NCBI GenBank assembly: GCA_027493955.1
Contig: JAOSJT010000001.1
Location: 4,636,552 to 4,700,551, forward strand
Length of the DNA stretch: 64,000 nt
Source of the DNA: Bacteroidia bacterium
Lineage (GTDB): Bacteria > Bacteroidota > Ignavibacteria > SZUA-365
Direction: 5' to 3'
A program made the position numbers and the translations under genes. Every line of letters begins with the position of its first letter. The first letter of the stretch is position 1. This document shows positions 16,023 through 25,582 of this stretch, piece after piece. Below the pieces are notes generated by a model. That model did no database searches. It had not been told where the DNA came from and worked only from the letters and a program-made list of their open reading frames with translations.

Positions 16023-19000
16023 ATGAAATTTTCCATGAGAACAGTGCATGTGTATACCGGGATGTTACTGCTTTGTGCCGTCTTCTGTTTCGGCAATGCG
16101 GTAGCTCAAACTCCGCCACCCTCGGAGCTACTACCATCCCTGAATTTTCAAAGTCAAGTACCACCGGTGTACCAGGACTCGAAAAATTTGGCCATTCTCG
16201 ATCGCGTTTCCGTAAATACATTTACGGATCGATTCGAATACTTCTCATTTGACAACATGAACATTCTTGTGGTCAAGGAGATAATAAATAGCGATACTTC
16301 AGGTTTTGTGTTCTATAATGCCACCGATCCATCGCATCCGATCAGAATGGGTAGAATCAATCTTCTTCCTAATTACGCTCCTAATGACATGGAAGTCGTG
16401 AACTATAATGACACAATAAGGTTGTTTTTATACGCGCCACGAAAGAACACAACCGTTGCAATGAATCTCTTCCTGGACGTGCGAATATCTCCCACATTGA
16501 TCGCCGCATTAAAGAATGACCCGGATGGTATAGACTCGCTCGATTATTATACATCTTGGATCACTGTTCGCCACGACATCCCTACCGGAAATATTCACGA
16601 GATGATTTATTACCACGATGGCAGGTTGTTTTTCGCTACAAACTTGGATTTTCTGCGTTACTTTGATGTTTCTACGCCAAGCACCTGGATCGCTGAATCT
16701 GACATCAGTTTATTTCCGGACACAACGGGTACATTGCACAATCGGGTCAAAAACCACGAAGTTAAAGCGTTTACGAGGGCAAACGGAGACAGAGTCGTAG
16801 GGGTTGGCGCCGTACGAAGCGGTATGAGATTGCTCACGTTCGATCAGAGCTGGACTCTCGATAGCACTGTTGCGCAGTACTATGACCATGACCGTACGCT
16901 TTTACCAAGTACGATTATCAATCCCAACAAAATACTCTTCGACTCTACCGTGCATCAGCCGGTAACAGATGTACGCAACAACAAATGGGACCATCGCGTG
17001 TGCCACAGCGTGCTGCCGTATGATCACAATGGGAGGAATTACGTACTCACTGTCGATGAATTTACCAAGAGCGATGCCGCACAGAACGAAAATGGAGCCT
17101 GGATCCCAGAGATTTGGGAAGGCATAGATTTTTTCGAACCAAACGCTGTCGACACAACTACGGAGCAGCTTTACTATGCCTATTACAACGGAATGCCGCT
17201 GTATTGGGAGGATGGTTCGCCGCAGTACAGGATGGGATGGAGCGGTTTCCTTGAAGTCGATACGCTTCGTTTGAACTTCAACCACCGAAACCACCCCAAG
17301 CATCGCGGTGTCGATCCAATGCGAATTCAGGGAGCATTCCTGAGAATCTGGGACAGAGACAGCCTCGGAAATAATACCCTCCAGGTAAATCAACGTAGTC
17401 TCCTGCTCAACGCATACGACGTGCAGGAGAGTGATACGCACCCTGAAGGCTATATCGGTCTCGCGAATATCCCGGAAGTGGCAGATGTCCCTACCGGTCT
17501 CCACGAACCGTATCTTGTTGGGAACACACTTTACCTTGCGGGTTACAACACCGGCCCCAGAATCTTGCACTTGAACGGAGATAGCATTGCCGTCCGCGCC
17601 TATTGCCGCACCGAATCCTTTCTGAGCAATGATCCGGGCAGCGCCAATTTTTACAATCGCCCGGACATCATCATGTACGCAAAGGGCATATACCGCCTTG
17701 TGCCCGACACGAACAGGCCCGGCATCGTCTACGGCAGCGATTTGTACAATGGGATGTGGATTTTCCGCTACTATGACAGCACCCTGACCGACACGCTTCG
17801 GCATATTCCATTTCAGGAGAGTATTCGCATCGGCACAGTGGAGGCGGGGAAGCCGCTGCACTTTACCATAGGCCCCGGTGGCGCGGTGATAGACGACTCG
17901 GCGAAGGTCGAGTTTGTCGACAACACCAGCTTTTCCTGGGCTACGGCGGATTCGTTGGTTGTACGCGGTGAACTGAGCGTCGGCGCGGTTTTCTTCGACA
18001 CATCGCAGTACGCGGTGCCGCGAAACACCTTGTACTGCGCTCCGGGCGGCGTCATTTACCTCGGCGGCATGGAAAAGGTGATTTCCGGCAGACTCAATGT
18101 TCACGTCGCCGATGGAGGCCGTCTCATCGTCAGGGACGGCACTATCCTGCAGCTCCTGGACTCCTCCCATTTTCTTGTCGAGGGCGATCTCACTCTGGAA
18201 TCGTGTACCGTCACCGACGGCTGCCGCTTCATCGCGAGGGATTCGGGACGCATTACCTTCGATACAGCGGCCGAGGTTAGCGGCCTGAAACACATGCTGA
18301 TAGCGGATGGCGCTTCCCGACTGAAATTCAGCGACTCCAGTGTTGTTCGCATGCAGCGCGAGGGGAGCATCGTCTGTCATGGGATAGTCGAGACGCCGGT
18401 GAGCGGTGAGGGCGGTTCATCCTGGGCGCGCATACAGTCCATGTACTACGCGACAAACCAGCGCTGTCAACCTGCTGATGCGTGGTACGGTCTGCTGCTC
18501 CACGGAAATTGGCGCGGCTCGCAACTCAGAAATATGTTCATCCATCACGGCGATCCCGGTATATGGATATACAGAGGCAATCCGACGGTTGAAGATTGCG
18601 AAATCTCGTATAATGATGTGGGATGCAGAATCACCGAGGGGCGACCCGTCTTTCGCCGCAATCACATTAACAACAATCAATACATCGGGTTGGATGTACA
18701 GAACCATACATCGACCGCAATCGAGAGCAACAGGATTTCGCACAATGATTATATCGGGCTTCGCACGTATGCGTGCAACGAAACCTGGTATGACAACAGA
18801 ATCGACAGCAACCGGATCGGTGCCGAAGCTACCGAGTACTCCAAGATCTATTTCAACAAATGGAACGGGATATTTGCCCCGTCAATGTGCGACACCTCGC
18901 GCGGGAACGGATTCCGTTTCAACTGGAGCAATGGTGTGATTGTGCGTGAATACAACACTGCGGAATTTCACTGTGACAACAGCGTGTATAAAACTTCCTT

Positions 19001-20081
19001 GCTTGGCCCGGGCCTTGTTGACCTCGGTGTGGGACCGTACGCCCGAGTGATCGGCTGGGGAAATTATCCCGACAGCATACCCGGCGTCTCAGCCGATACG
19101 CTCTCCTTTTCGGTTTCGAATCACGGCATTTTCCAATGGGATGATCCTACAGATTCCATTCCGACTCCCGGCAGCGATCCTGTGCTGCTGAAAACCCAGG
19201 GGCCGAATCTCTTCAGGGCCGCTCTCGACAGAGCGGAACGCTTCACCAGGTCGGGACTGTATTCGGCGGCGCAAAGCGATTATGCGCTTGCGGTAACCGA
19301 AGCTGTCAGTATCCCGGAGTTTCTGCAAGGCATTCTCGCATGGCAGGAAATGGTTGCGATGACCGTAACAGACACGATTGGAGCGCAACCCGGGAACAGA
19401 GGCCCCTTCTGGACCGTGTTCCACAACACTCTCGAAAGCATGGCCATGTATAGCGACAGCGCATGGAAGCGATGGATAGCGACCGATGTGCTGTCGATTG
19501 AGCAAATCCGGAACCGCGACACTGTGGCGGCCGAGCAGACGATGAACAACGCGATGCTGCGATCCGCATCGGCTGCGCACACGCGAGGAATGCTGCTCCG
19601 ACTCGTGTACATGCATGCCTGTGTCAGGCTGGATCATTCACGGGCGTACGATTTCTACAATACTCTGAACGGTGCCTATCCGGGCAGTCGCGAGAACACC
19701 TACGCGAAAATCCTGCTTCGCATCCCACCCGACAGTACCGATTGGGCTGCGTTCGCCAAGAACAGCAGAGATACGGACGAACAATTCGATGTTGGCGGCG
19801 GCGCTTCACCCCAATGGCTTTCCGTTGAAGGTCCATGGCCGGAACCTGTATCGGGAACAGCCCATCTGAGCGTGCGCGTCGAGCATGATTGCGTGGTGGA
19901 TATTTCTCTCTACGACATCTCCGGAAAGAGGCGCCGGGTGCAGAGCGGAAGATCTCTCCAAAGCGGATGGAACACCCTGCTGCTCGACTGCACGCAGCTC
20001 GCGTCCGGCTCCTACATCGTGGTATTCCAACAACAGGAGCGTCGACATTGGATCCTGCTGCGCGTGCTGCACGACAAATAG
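16023..20081 (+). CDS. Large secreted T9SS protein with beta-helix repeats
   Basis: 1352 residues. AGAGG lies upstream of the ATG, followed by a signal peptide of ~30 residues (MLLLCAVFCFGNAVAQ). Residues ~35-600 resemble a propeller with LVIVD-like content (e.g. FVFYNATDPSHPIRMG). Residues ~640-800 are beta-rich repeats (VRDGTILQLLDSSHFLVEGD). Residues ~830-1000 are right-handed parallel beta-helix repeats of the NosD/PbH1 type (NPTVEDCEISYNDVG, RNHINNNQYIGLDV, SNRISHNDYIGLRTY). A mainly helical region follows. The end (VDISLYDISGKRRRV ... LASGSYIVVFQQ) is a T9SS sorting domain. It starts 30 bases after the previous gene, so it may be co-transcribed. Function unknown; polysaccharide binding or cleavage is possible. 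Confidence 0.8.
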   Translation: MKFSMRTVHVYTGMLLLCAVFCFGNAVAQTPPPSELLPSLNFQSQVPPVYQDSKNLAILDRVSVNTFTDRFEYFSFDNMNILVVKEIINSDTSGFVFYNATDPSHPIRMGRINLLPNYAPNDMEVVNYNDTIRLFLYAPRKNTTVAMNLFLDVRISPTLIAALKNDPDGIDSLDYYTSWITVRHDIPTGNIHEMIYYHDGRLFFATNLDFLRYFDVSTPSTWIAESDISLFPDTTGTLHNRVKNHEVKAFTRANGDRVVGVGAVRSGMRLLTFDQSWTLDSTVAQYYDHDRTLLPSTIINPNKILFDSTVHQPVTDVRNNKWDHRVCHSVLPYDHNGRNYVLTVDEFTKSDAAQNENGAWIPEIWEGIDFFEPNAVDTTTEQLYYAYYNGMPLYWEDGSPQYRMGWSGFLEVDTLRLNFNHRNHPKHRGVDPMRIQGAFLRIWDRDSLGNNTLQVNQRSLLLNAYDVQESDTHPEGYIGLANIPEVADVPTGLHEPYLVGNTLYLAGYNTGPRILHLNGDSIAVRAYCRTESFLSNDPGSANFYNRPDIIMYAKGIYRLVPDTNRPGIVYGSDLYNGMWIFRYYDSTLTDTLRHIPFQESIRIGTVEAGKPLHFTIGPGGAVIDDSAKVEFVDNTSFSWATADSLVVRGELSVGAVFFDTSQYAVPRNTLYCAPGGVIYLGGMEKVISGRLNVHVADGGRLIVRDGTILQLLDSSHFLVEGDLTLESCTVTDGCRFIARDSGRITFDTAAEVSGLKHMLIADGASRLKFSDSSVVRMQREGSIVCHGIVETPVSGEGGSSWARIQSMYYATNQRCQPADAWYGLLLHGNWRGSQLRNMFIHHGDPGIWIYRGNPTVEDCEISYNDVGCRITEGRPVFRRNHINNNQYIGLDVQNHTSTAIESNRISHNDYIGLRTYACNETWYDNRIDSNRIGAEATEYSKIYFNKWNGIFAPSMCDTSRGNGFRFNWSNGVIVREYNTAEFHCDNSVYKTSLLGPGLVDLGVGPYARVIGWGNYPDSIPGVSADTLSFSVSNHGIFQWDDPTDSIPTPGSDPVLLKTQGPNLFRAALDRAERFTRSGLYSAAQSDYALAVTEAVSIPEFLQGILAWQEMVAMTVTDTIGAQPGNRGPFWTVFHNTLESMAMYSDSAWKRWIATDVLSIEQIRNRDTVAAEQTMNNAMLRSASAAHTRGMLLRLVYMHACVRLDHSRAYDFYNTLNGAYPGSRENTYAKILLRIPPDSTDWAAFAKNSRDTDEQFDVGGGASPQWLSVEGPWPEPVSGTAHLSVRVEHDCVVDISLYDISGKRRRVQSGRSLQSGWNTLLLDCTQLASGSYIVVFQQQERRHWILLRVLHDK

Positions 20082-20312
20082 GCACAGCGGCCACAGAAGT
20101 GTACAGGGCTCGCAGCGATACGGTGCGTCTGGCGGCGCGGGGGACCTCCGACTACGCCTGGGTCTTCGCTTCCCGCCTGCACGCCGGGTGGACGGTGCGC
20201 CATCCCTGAGCATCGAACGCCGTGCACATGGGAGCGGGATCAACCGCGGGTAGACTGATGATCACCGTGACGATGCCGGCTGCTGCTACGATTCCATGAT
20301 TCCAATCCCCAC

Positions 20313-20341
20313 TTGCCATTTATGCTGGACGTGCATATATT
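20313..20341 (+). promoter_or_regulatory. Candidate rpsT promoter
   Basis: TTGCCA at 20313-20318, 17 bases, TATATT at 20336-20341, extended to TATATTTG. That extended form fits the Bacteroidota -7 consensus TAnnTTTG. The remaining ~230 bases back to the previous gene show nothing else I recognise. Confidence 0.6.
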
Positions 20342-20371
20342 TGAGTTCGTGCATTTTGAACAAGGAGTGTC

Positions 20372-20626
20372 ATGCCTCAACATAAGTCCGCAGCCAAGAG
20401 AGTCCGTACGTCGGCGCGCCGCCGTTTGTACAACCGGATGAACAAGTCCATGATGAAAACCGCGATCAAGGATTTGCGCGCGTCCACGGACAAAGTAGTT
20501 GCCGAGACGAAGTACAAGAAGGTTTCCGCCTTGCTGGATCGTCTTTCCACCAGAGGAATTGTCCACAAGAACTTCGCGGCGAACAAGAAATCCAAGCTCG
20601 CCCGTTTCATTCAGAAGCTGGGATAA
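20372..20626 (+). CDS. rpsT: 30S ribosomal protein S20
   Basis: 84 residues, with an AAGGAG Shine-Dalgarno 5 bases before the ATG. The sequence is the standard S20 pattern: very basic N-terminus (MPQHKSAAKRVRTSARRR), NRMNKSMMKTAIKDLR in helix 1, and LLDRLSTRGIVHKNFAANKKSKLARFI at the C-terminus. It binds 16S rRNA early in small-subunit assembly. It is monocistronic as far as can be seen, with its own promoter and a possible hairpin downstream. Confidence 0.97.
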   Translation: MPQHKSAAKRVRTSARRRLYNRMNKSMMKTAIKDLRASTDKVVAETKYKKVSALLDRLSTRGIVHKNFAANKKSKLARFIQKLG

Positions 20627-20667
20627 TTCGCTCTTCTGCGGCGCTTCCGCGTGGTTGCGCATGAATC

Positions 20668-20688
20668 CAGGCATGCTCGGCATGCCTG
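20668..20688 (+). terminator. Possible terminator hairpin after rpsT
   Basis: CAGGCATG, loop CTCGG, CATGCCTG: a perfect 8-bp stem 41 bases after the rpsT stop. The following T-run is weak (GTTT), so it may be only an attenuating hairpin. Confidence 0.35.
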
Positions 20689-20772
20689 TTTCGCAGGCAG
20701 TGAGCACATTATGGAGCCTCCGAGTACCACCCCGCCTTCACGCCCGTACCGGTCAGCAGGAGCGCGACTCCG

Positions 20773-22125
20773 ATGACCGAAATACCCGCGCTTGATATCG
20801 CATTATTCTTTTTCGCCCTCCTCGCCGCGATGGTGCTCGCCATTGCGGATACCGCCATCACCTCCGCGTCTCGCAGCCGACTCGATGATTTAGCCGACAA
20901 GGGCCTTTCATCCGCCCACGCTGCGTTGCGGCTCAAGGACAGCGACGAGGAACGCAAGGGCACCGTTCTTTTAGCGACATTTTTCCTGTTGACCGCCGCA
21001 AGTATGTTTGTTTCGCCGTACATCGGGCAGTGGGCACACGGCCTTGCCCGTTACTCGCAGCAGGCATGGCTGGACAAACTGCTTATTCCGACCGGCGTCG
21101 CGTTGTTTGCCATTCTCATCTCCAGCGTCTTTCTCGTGCTGGCCACACTCTCCGGCAGGGCCATCGGTGTACGCTTCGCCGAAAGTCTCGTGCTGGCCCT
21201 GGCGGGCTGGATGTACGGACTCTCGCGACTGCTATCGCTGCCGCGGCGTATGCTCACGGCGATTTCCGCCGGACTGTTCCGTCCGCTGCGCATCACGCCC
21301 TCCTTTCACATCGCCGTCACCTCTGAAGAGAATCTCAAAGATATTCTCGAGGACGGAGCGAAAACCGGCCTGCTCGACCGCACGGAGCACGAGCTGATTG
21401 AAAGCATCCTTCAGTTCACCGATACCACCGCACGGGAGGTGATGATTCCCCGCACGGACATCGTCGCCGTGGAAATGGGAATGAGCGCCGATACGATTCT
21501 GGAGAAATTTCTCGAGGAGGGTTTCACGCGCATGCCGGTGTACGTTGAATCCCTCGACAATATCGTGGGTGTGGTGTACGCCAAGGATGTGATCAGCCTC
21601 GTGCAGCACAAGGATTTGATTATCCTGCAGGACATCATACGGCCCGCGTTCATCGTTCCGGAAACGAAGTCCATTTCCCAACTGCTCCGGGAATTTCAGC
21701 TCAGAAGTCTGCACATGGCCATCGTGGTGGATGAATTCGGCGGCACCGAAGGCATTATCACGATGGAGGATATTCTCGAGGAAATCGTCGGAGATATCCG
21801 CGATGAATACGACGAGGAGGAAAGTCCCTACACGAAATTGCCGGACGGCTCCATCGAGGTCGAGGCGGTGATCAACATCACCGACTTCAACGGCTATGAC
21901 GTGTTGCACATTCCCGAGAGCGAGGATTACGACACCATCGGCGGATTCGTGACCATGCTGTTCGGACGCATTCCCGAGTCGGGAGAGAGCATTACCCACG
22001 AAAGCATCACCATCGACGTGATCGAAGCGGAGGAGCGGCGCGTCAAACGCGTGCGGATCTCGCGCACCGACGAAACGCGCACCGACGAAACGCGCGGTGA
22101 CGAGAGCAACGCTTCCGATATTTGA
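20773..22125 (+). CDS. CorC/HlyC-type membrane protein (CNNM domain, two CBS domains, CorC-HlyC domain)
   Basis: 450 residues. Membrane segments at about 10-30, 65-90 and 105-160 form a CNNM/DUF21 domain, which starts with the usual helix and an SASRSRLDDLA element. Tandem CBS domains follow (REVMIPRTDIVAVEM..., MPVYVESLDNIVGVVYAKD, then the SISQLLREFQ...MAIVVDEFGGTEGIITMEDILEEIVGDIRDEYD signature, split here). A C-terminal CorC_HlyC domain follows (IEVEAVINITDFN, YDTIGGFV). The family is linked to magnesium or cobalt efflux. The extreme C-terminus is a short repeated DETRTDETRGDE tail, encoded by a direct DNA repeat near 22066-22100. Confidence 0.92.
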   Translation: MTEIPALDIALFFFALLAAMVLAIADTAITSASRSRLDDLADKGLSSAHAALRLKDSDEERKGTVLLATFFLLTAASMFVSPYIGQWAHGLARYSQQAWLDKLLIPTGVALFAILISSVFLVLATLSGRAIGVRFAESLVLALAGWMYGLSRLLSLPRRMLTAISAGLFRPLRITPSFHIAVTSEENLKDILEDGAKTGLLDRTEHELIESILQFTDTTAREVMIPRTDIVAVEMGMSADTILEKFLEEGFTRMPVYVESLDNIVGVVYAKDVISLVQHKDLIILQDIIRPAFIVPETKSISQLLREFQLRSLHMAIVVDEFGGTEGIITMEDILEEIVGDIRDEYDEEESPYTKLPDGSIEVEAVINITDFNGYDVLHIPESEDYDTIGGFVTMLFGRIPESGESITHESITIDVIEAEERRVKRVRISRTDETRTDETRGDESNASDI

Positions 22126-22188
22126 CCCGCTCTGCGTATCTTGCATCGGTTGAAGCAGGTCTCTTCCGATCAGGATAAGGATAGCGCT

Positions 22189-23148
22189 ATGCTGGCATTG
22201 GCGTCACTGATATTCGCCATAGTACCCATGGGCATGTACCTGTGGGCGATATGGGTCATGGATCGTTATGATCGCGAGCCCATCGGACTTCTCTTTCTCA
22301 ATTTCGCCTGGGGAGCATTGGGTGCGATCATTTTCGGCATTCTGTTCAGCGTTATCGCATCGGCGGCTCTCGCGTCATCGGCCTTTCACGACGCGATATT
22401 CGTCGCACCCATCACCGAGGAGATCACGAAGGGCGTCTTTCTCTTCTGGACGGTGCGCGACCGGCGTTTCGACAACATTACCGACGGCGTGGTCTACGGC
22501 ATGGCCATCGGGCTGGGATTCGGAATGACGGAGAATTTTCTCTATTTCCTCGGAGCGTCGACCGCGGGAGAGTGGGTGGGTATGGTTGTGATACGCACGC
22601 TGTTCACCACCGTGATGCACGCCATGGCGACGGGGATATTCGGGGCCTTCATCGGTTACACGAAGTTCGGGCGTCCCGGCGTAAAGGTGCCGCTCCGATT
22701 GCTTGGCTTGTTTCTCGCTATCTTCATGCATTTTTTCTGGAATTTCTCCGTCTCGATCAACAATCCCGCGGCGGCCGGACTGGGCCTCATTTTCATCGTA
22801 CTGAGTCTCGTGGTTATCATCGTCGTGATGCAGCTCTCCCTGCTTGCCGAAAACCGCCTCATCATCCGCGAGCTGTCCGAGGAAGCCGAGCAGGGGCTCA
22901 TCCCAGCGCTGCATTTGCAATACCTCCCGTACACGAGCAAGCGCAAACTGCTCGGTTGGCTGTCGCCGGTGGTGAACCGCAAGGAATACGTACAGCTCGC
23001 CACGCGCCTCGCCTTCCGCAAACATCAGAGCCGGAACTGCCATGAAAACGAGCGCGAACATTACGCCGGCGAGGCGGAGACCCTGCGAAGCTCCATCACC
23101 TCGGTGTTGTCGGTAGATTCCGCTTCGGAGGCGGGGAAGCTGTATTAG
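22189..23148 (+). CDS. PrsW family intramembrane metalloprotease
   Basis: 319 residues from ATG 22189, which has AAGGA seven bases upstream; the frame extends further 5' but lacks a better start. Seven or so membrane helices are visible. The PrsW active-site motifs are present: EEITKG (EExxK), GMTENFLYF (the E-N motif) and conserved histidines (TTVMHAMATG and IFMHFFWNF). In Bacillus PrsW cleaves the anti-sigma factor RsiW, but most family members have unknown substrates and no anti-sigma gene is adjacent here. The cytosolic tail after residue ~240 is hydrophilic. Confidence 0.9.
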   Translation: MLALASLIFAIVPMGMYLWAIWVMDRYDREPIGLLFLNFAWGALGAIIFGILFSVIASAALASSAFHDAIFVAPITEEITKGVFLFWTVRDRRFDNITDGVVYGMAIGLGFGMTENFLYFLGASTAGEWVGMVVIRTLFTTVMHAMATGIFGAFIGYTKFGRPGVKVPLRLLGLFLAIFMHFFWNFSVSINNPAAAGLGLIFIVLSLVVIIVVMQLSLLAENRLIIRELSEEAEQGLIPALHLQYLPYTSKRKLLGWLSPVVNRKEYVQLATRLAFRKHQSRNCHENEREHYAGEAETLRSSITSVLSVDSASEAGKLY

Positions 23149-23241
23149 GGGAGCGGGGAGCGGAGAGCGGGGGAGCGAGAGCGGGGAGCGGAGGGCGGGG
23201 AGCGGAGAGTGGAGGGCGGAGAGCGGAGAGCGGAGAGCTTA
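23149..23241 (+). repeat. Purine-rich heptamer array after prsW
   Basis: Starting directly after the prsW stop, about twelve copies of a 7-mer G(A/G)G(A/G)GCG with few exceptions. The word is the complement of the GCTCTCC word found at 25394-25449, on the other side of the IS3 element. Confidence 0.7.
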
Positions 23242-23353
23242 GCGCGTGCATGTCGCCGGCTATGCGCGGTATTCATGCAGGATGCCTGCGCTAAGCGCTA
23301 CGTTCTCTGCGCTGCACCTTCCTTTCACATTTCATTTTTCGCATCTCAAGGCG

Positions 23354-23710
23354 AAGTGTCGCCCTTCGGGCTTATTCCGCCTGTGCTGTGGTCGTGTGTG
23401 CCCCCACACTCACGTGTGGGATTAGAGGAAGTGTCGCCCTTCGGGCTTGTCTTCTTTGTTGCGATCATGCGTGCCCCCACACTCACGTGTGGGTCGGAGA
23501 CTCGCCGCGGCGAGGTTAGAGGAAGTGTCGTCAGCCTCAGGCTGAGCTCAGGACGTCGTGGCTGGGCGCGTGCGACTCCCAACTGACGTTGGGGGTCAGA
23601 GGAAGTGTCGTCAGCCTCAGGCTGAGCTTGGTCCAGCCTGTGCTGTGTGCGCGAGCGACCCCGGGCTGAAGCCCGGGGTTAGAGGAACTATCGCCCTTCA
23701 GGCTTGGGAC
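23354..23710 (+). repeat. Five-unit paired-hairpin repeat cluster
   Basis: About five divergent copies of the unit that forms the large array at 50373-51912. Each has a constant TTAGAGGAAGTGTCG-like linker, a first small hairpin (GCCCTTCGGGC or CAGCCTCAGGCTG), a variable middle and a second hairpin. The second hairpin varies while keeping its pairing: CCCACAC/GTGTGGG, CCCAAC/GTTGGG and CCCCGGGCT/AGCCCGGGG. No convincing protein is encoded. Confidence 0.7.
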
Positions 23711-23942
23711 GCGTTCAGTTTTCATTTGGCGGTAGAAACGCAGGCACGGTGGAGTGTACCGCAAAAAATGGACAGTGAGTTCCCCCCGGATTGAAATGAC
23801 AGTGTGCTTGTAGTGGTCGCGTTCGCAGTCGCGCAGAGGAACCGCGGGGTGGCGCCGGGGCGGCCCTGAGCTCTCTTGGGGGCTCCAGTCGCCCCGACTG
23901 CCAGCGCGGTTCGCTGCGCGCCTTGCTCTCGCTCATATCGTT

Positions 23943-24823
23943 TCATGCCGCCTGCTCCATGTCATTGCCGAGACGTTTCTTCGACCAATACAGATTCTCG
24001 TGTTCCTGCGGCGTATGATAGCCCAGCGTGCTGTGCAGACGCTGATTATTGTATTCAAGTTCAATGTACTCGAAGAGGTATCGCCGGGCATCCGTCACCG
24101 ACGCGAAGAGAAGTCCTTCCGGCATTTCCTTCTTCAACGTGGCAAAAAATGACTCGGCGACGGCGTTATCCCAGCAATCACCTTCCTGCTCATGCTCTGA
24201 ATGCTGCCGTAAGGGCGCAGGGCACTGCGGAATCCCTCGCAGCAGTATTGCACACCGCGATCAGAATGCACGATAAGCCCCGCACGTATGCTTCGCGTCC
24301 AAGCCGCGCGTTTGAACGCGGTCACAACCATTGTATGGCGCAACGATGTGCTGACCTCCCAGCCGACGATCTTCCGGGAAAACAGGTCGATAAACACGCA
24401 CAAGTACAACCATCCGGAGGTGCTGCGCAAATACGTGATATCACTCACCCACACCGTATCAGGTGCATCGACCGAAAACTGGCGTTCGAGCATATTTGGC
24501 GAGACAGTATACGAATGCTTCGAATCTGTCGTGGTAATGAAACGGCGACGATGCTTGACCTTCAATCCCTGCCGACGCATGCTGGCCGCCACGCGGCTCC
24601 GCCCGCACGCGAAACCGCGCTTGCGTAATGCTTTGACGAGACGACGTACGCCGTAGCTGGATTTCCTGCGCAGGAATTCCTCCCGGACCGCCATATCGAA
24701 GGCTGCGGTGCGCTCGGCGCGTGCATGCTCGCCACGACGACGCCATGCATAATAGCCTGAGCACGATACGTTGAGCACGCTGGCCATCCTTTCGATGCTA
24801 AACTCGTTCCGATATGCGTTCAT
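23943..24823 (-). pseudogene. IS3 transposase OrfB, frameshifted before the catalytic glutamate
   Basis: Residues from MNAYRNEFSIERMASVL onward match IS3-type OrfB: GYYAWRRR, YGVRRLVKALR, WVSDITY (first catalytic D) and LIVHSDRGVQY (second D). Near 24181 one G is missing relative to the expected SRKGDCWDNAVAESFF reading, and the frame runs to a stop at 24134. The remaining C-terminus (KKEMPEGLL ... LEYNNQRLHSTLGYHTPQEHE) continues in another frame to 23943. The glutamate of the DDE triad is therefore out of frame. In an intact element OrfAB would be made by -1 slippage on the A7G run at 24867-24874 (minus strand). Confidence 0.9.
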
Positions 24824-25134
24824 AAACCGGAACCGGGCTTCGTGGGTAGCGAGAAGATGGCCACTGCTTTTTTTAATATTTCGCGCTCCTGACGGAGAAT
24901 CTCGTTCTCTCGACGAAGACGATGCAGTTCAGAATCACTGGCGGGAAGATTTCCGTTGCCGGGAAAGGCCTCTGACTTCTGTGTCAGAAGCTGACGGCGC
25001 CAGGTGCGTATCGCACCATCATAGAGGTCGAACTCCTCCTCAAGCGCGGAGTCGGGTCGATCGGTGCTGTCAGCCAACTCGATCACGGATCGTTTGAATG
25101 CAGCATCATATTTCTTGTGGGTTCGTTTTACCAT
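24820..25134 (-). CDS. IS3 transposase OrfA (helix-turn-helix, leucine zipper)
   Basis: 104 residues from the ATG at 25134, which has GGAGA six bases upstream; 18 more codons upstream are open but lack a ribosome site. The N-terminus MVKRTHKKYDAAFKRSVIELA and the LYDGAIRTWRRQL segment form the helix-turn-helix that binds the terminal repeats. ELHRLRRENEILRQEREILKKA is the dimerisation zipper typical of OrfA. The stop overlaps OrfB's ATG in the -1 frame. The A7G slippery run in the KKA region is where the OrfAB fusion would be produced. Confidence 0.9.
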   Translation of the reverse strand: MVKRTHKKYDAAFKRSVIELADSTDRPDSALEEEFDLYDGAIRTWRRQLLTQKSEAFPGNGNLPASDSELHRLRRENEILRQEREILKKAVAIFSLPTKPGSGL

Positions 25135-25221
25135 GACAGAGTCTCCGGTGATTTTTGAAAAGGTAACCGGGGGGAACTCTCTGTGCAATTTCTTCGGGAC
25201 ACTCCACGGCCCGCCGCGCCT

Positions 25222-25270
25222 CCCGATTCCCGATTCCCGATTCCCGATTCCCGATTCCCGATTATCGATT
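25222..25270 (+). repeat. CCCGATT heptamer array
   Basis: Six perfect CCCGATT copies (25222-25263) plus one degenerate copy. Related words recur at 25326-25375 and, as the complement (GGAATCG), at 50210-50244. Confidence 0.75.
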
Positions 25271-25393
25271 TCGAATATCGATGTACGTTCGCAACGCGGG
25301 CACGGCCCGCCGTGCCCCTACCGCGATTTCCGATTCCCGATAATCGATTCCCGATAATCGATTCCCGATTCATTCCCGGGACGCACACGCTAG

Positions 25394-25491
25394 GCTCTCT
25401 GCTCTCTGCTCTCTGCTCTCCGCTCTCTGCTCTCTGCTCTCTGCTCTCCGCAATCCGCAATCCGCAATCCGCAATCCGCAATCCGCAATCC
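25394..25491 (+). repeat. Fourteen in-phase heptamers upstream of wecB
   Basis: Eight copies of GCTCTC(T/C) (25394-25449) are followed without loss of phase by six copies of GCAATCC (25450-25491), 98 bp in all. The array stops two bases before a weak promoter-like pair, TTCACT at 25493-25498 and TATTAA at 25517-25522. Confidence 0.8.
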
Positions 25492-25582
25492 TTTCACTGT
25501 TCACGAAACATGACGATATTAAAGGTTACGCGCGGTGAGGATTCTGCGCGGCAGGACGACACGAACAACACGAGTACTGCAC

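Larger units (their letters stand above)
23750..25206 (-). mobile_element. IS3-family insertion sequence, 1457 bp, inactivated
   Basis: The ends at 23750 and 25206 are imperfect ~43-bp inverted repeats, both starting TGGAGTGT and sharing a GAGTTCCCCCCGG block. They are flanked by the 3-bp direct repeat CGG (23747-23749 and 25207-25209), the target duplication size usual for IS3. The two overlapping reading frames run on the minus strand. It sits in a repeat-rich intergenic zone between prsW and wecB, so insertion broke no gene. OrfB carries a frameshift, so the copy is probably dead. Confidence 0.92.

Noticed and set aside
22141-22188. TTG 22141 as prsW start
   Set aside because: ATG 22189 has a Shine-Dalgarno site at seven bases, and membrane-helix homology begins right there.
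23209-23586. Plus-strand frame between prsW and the IS3 element
   Set aside because: It is composed of heptamer and hairpin repeats and has no domain or ribosome site.
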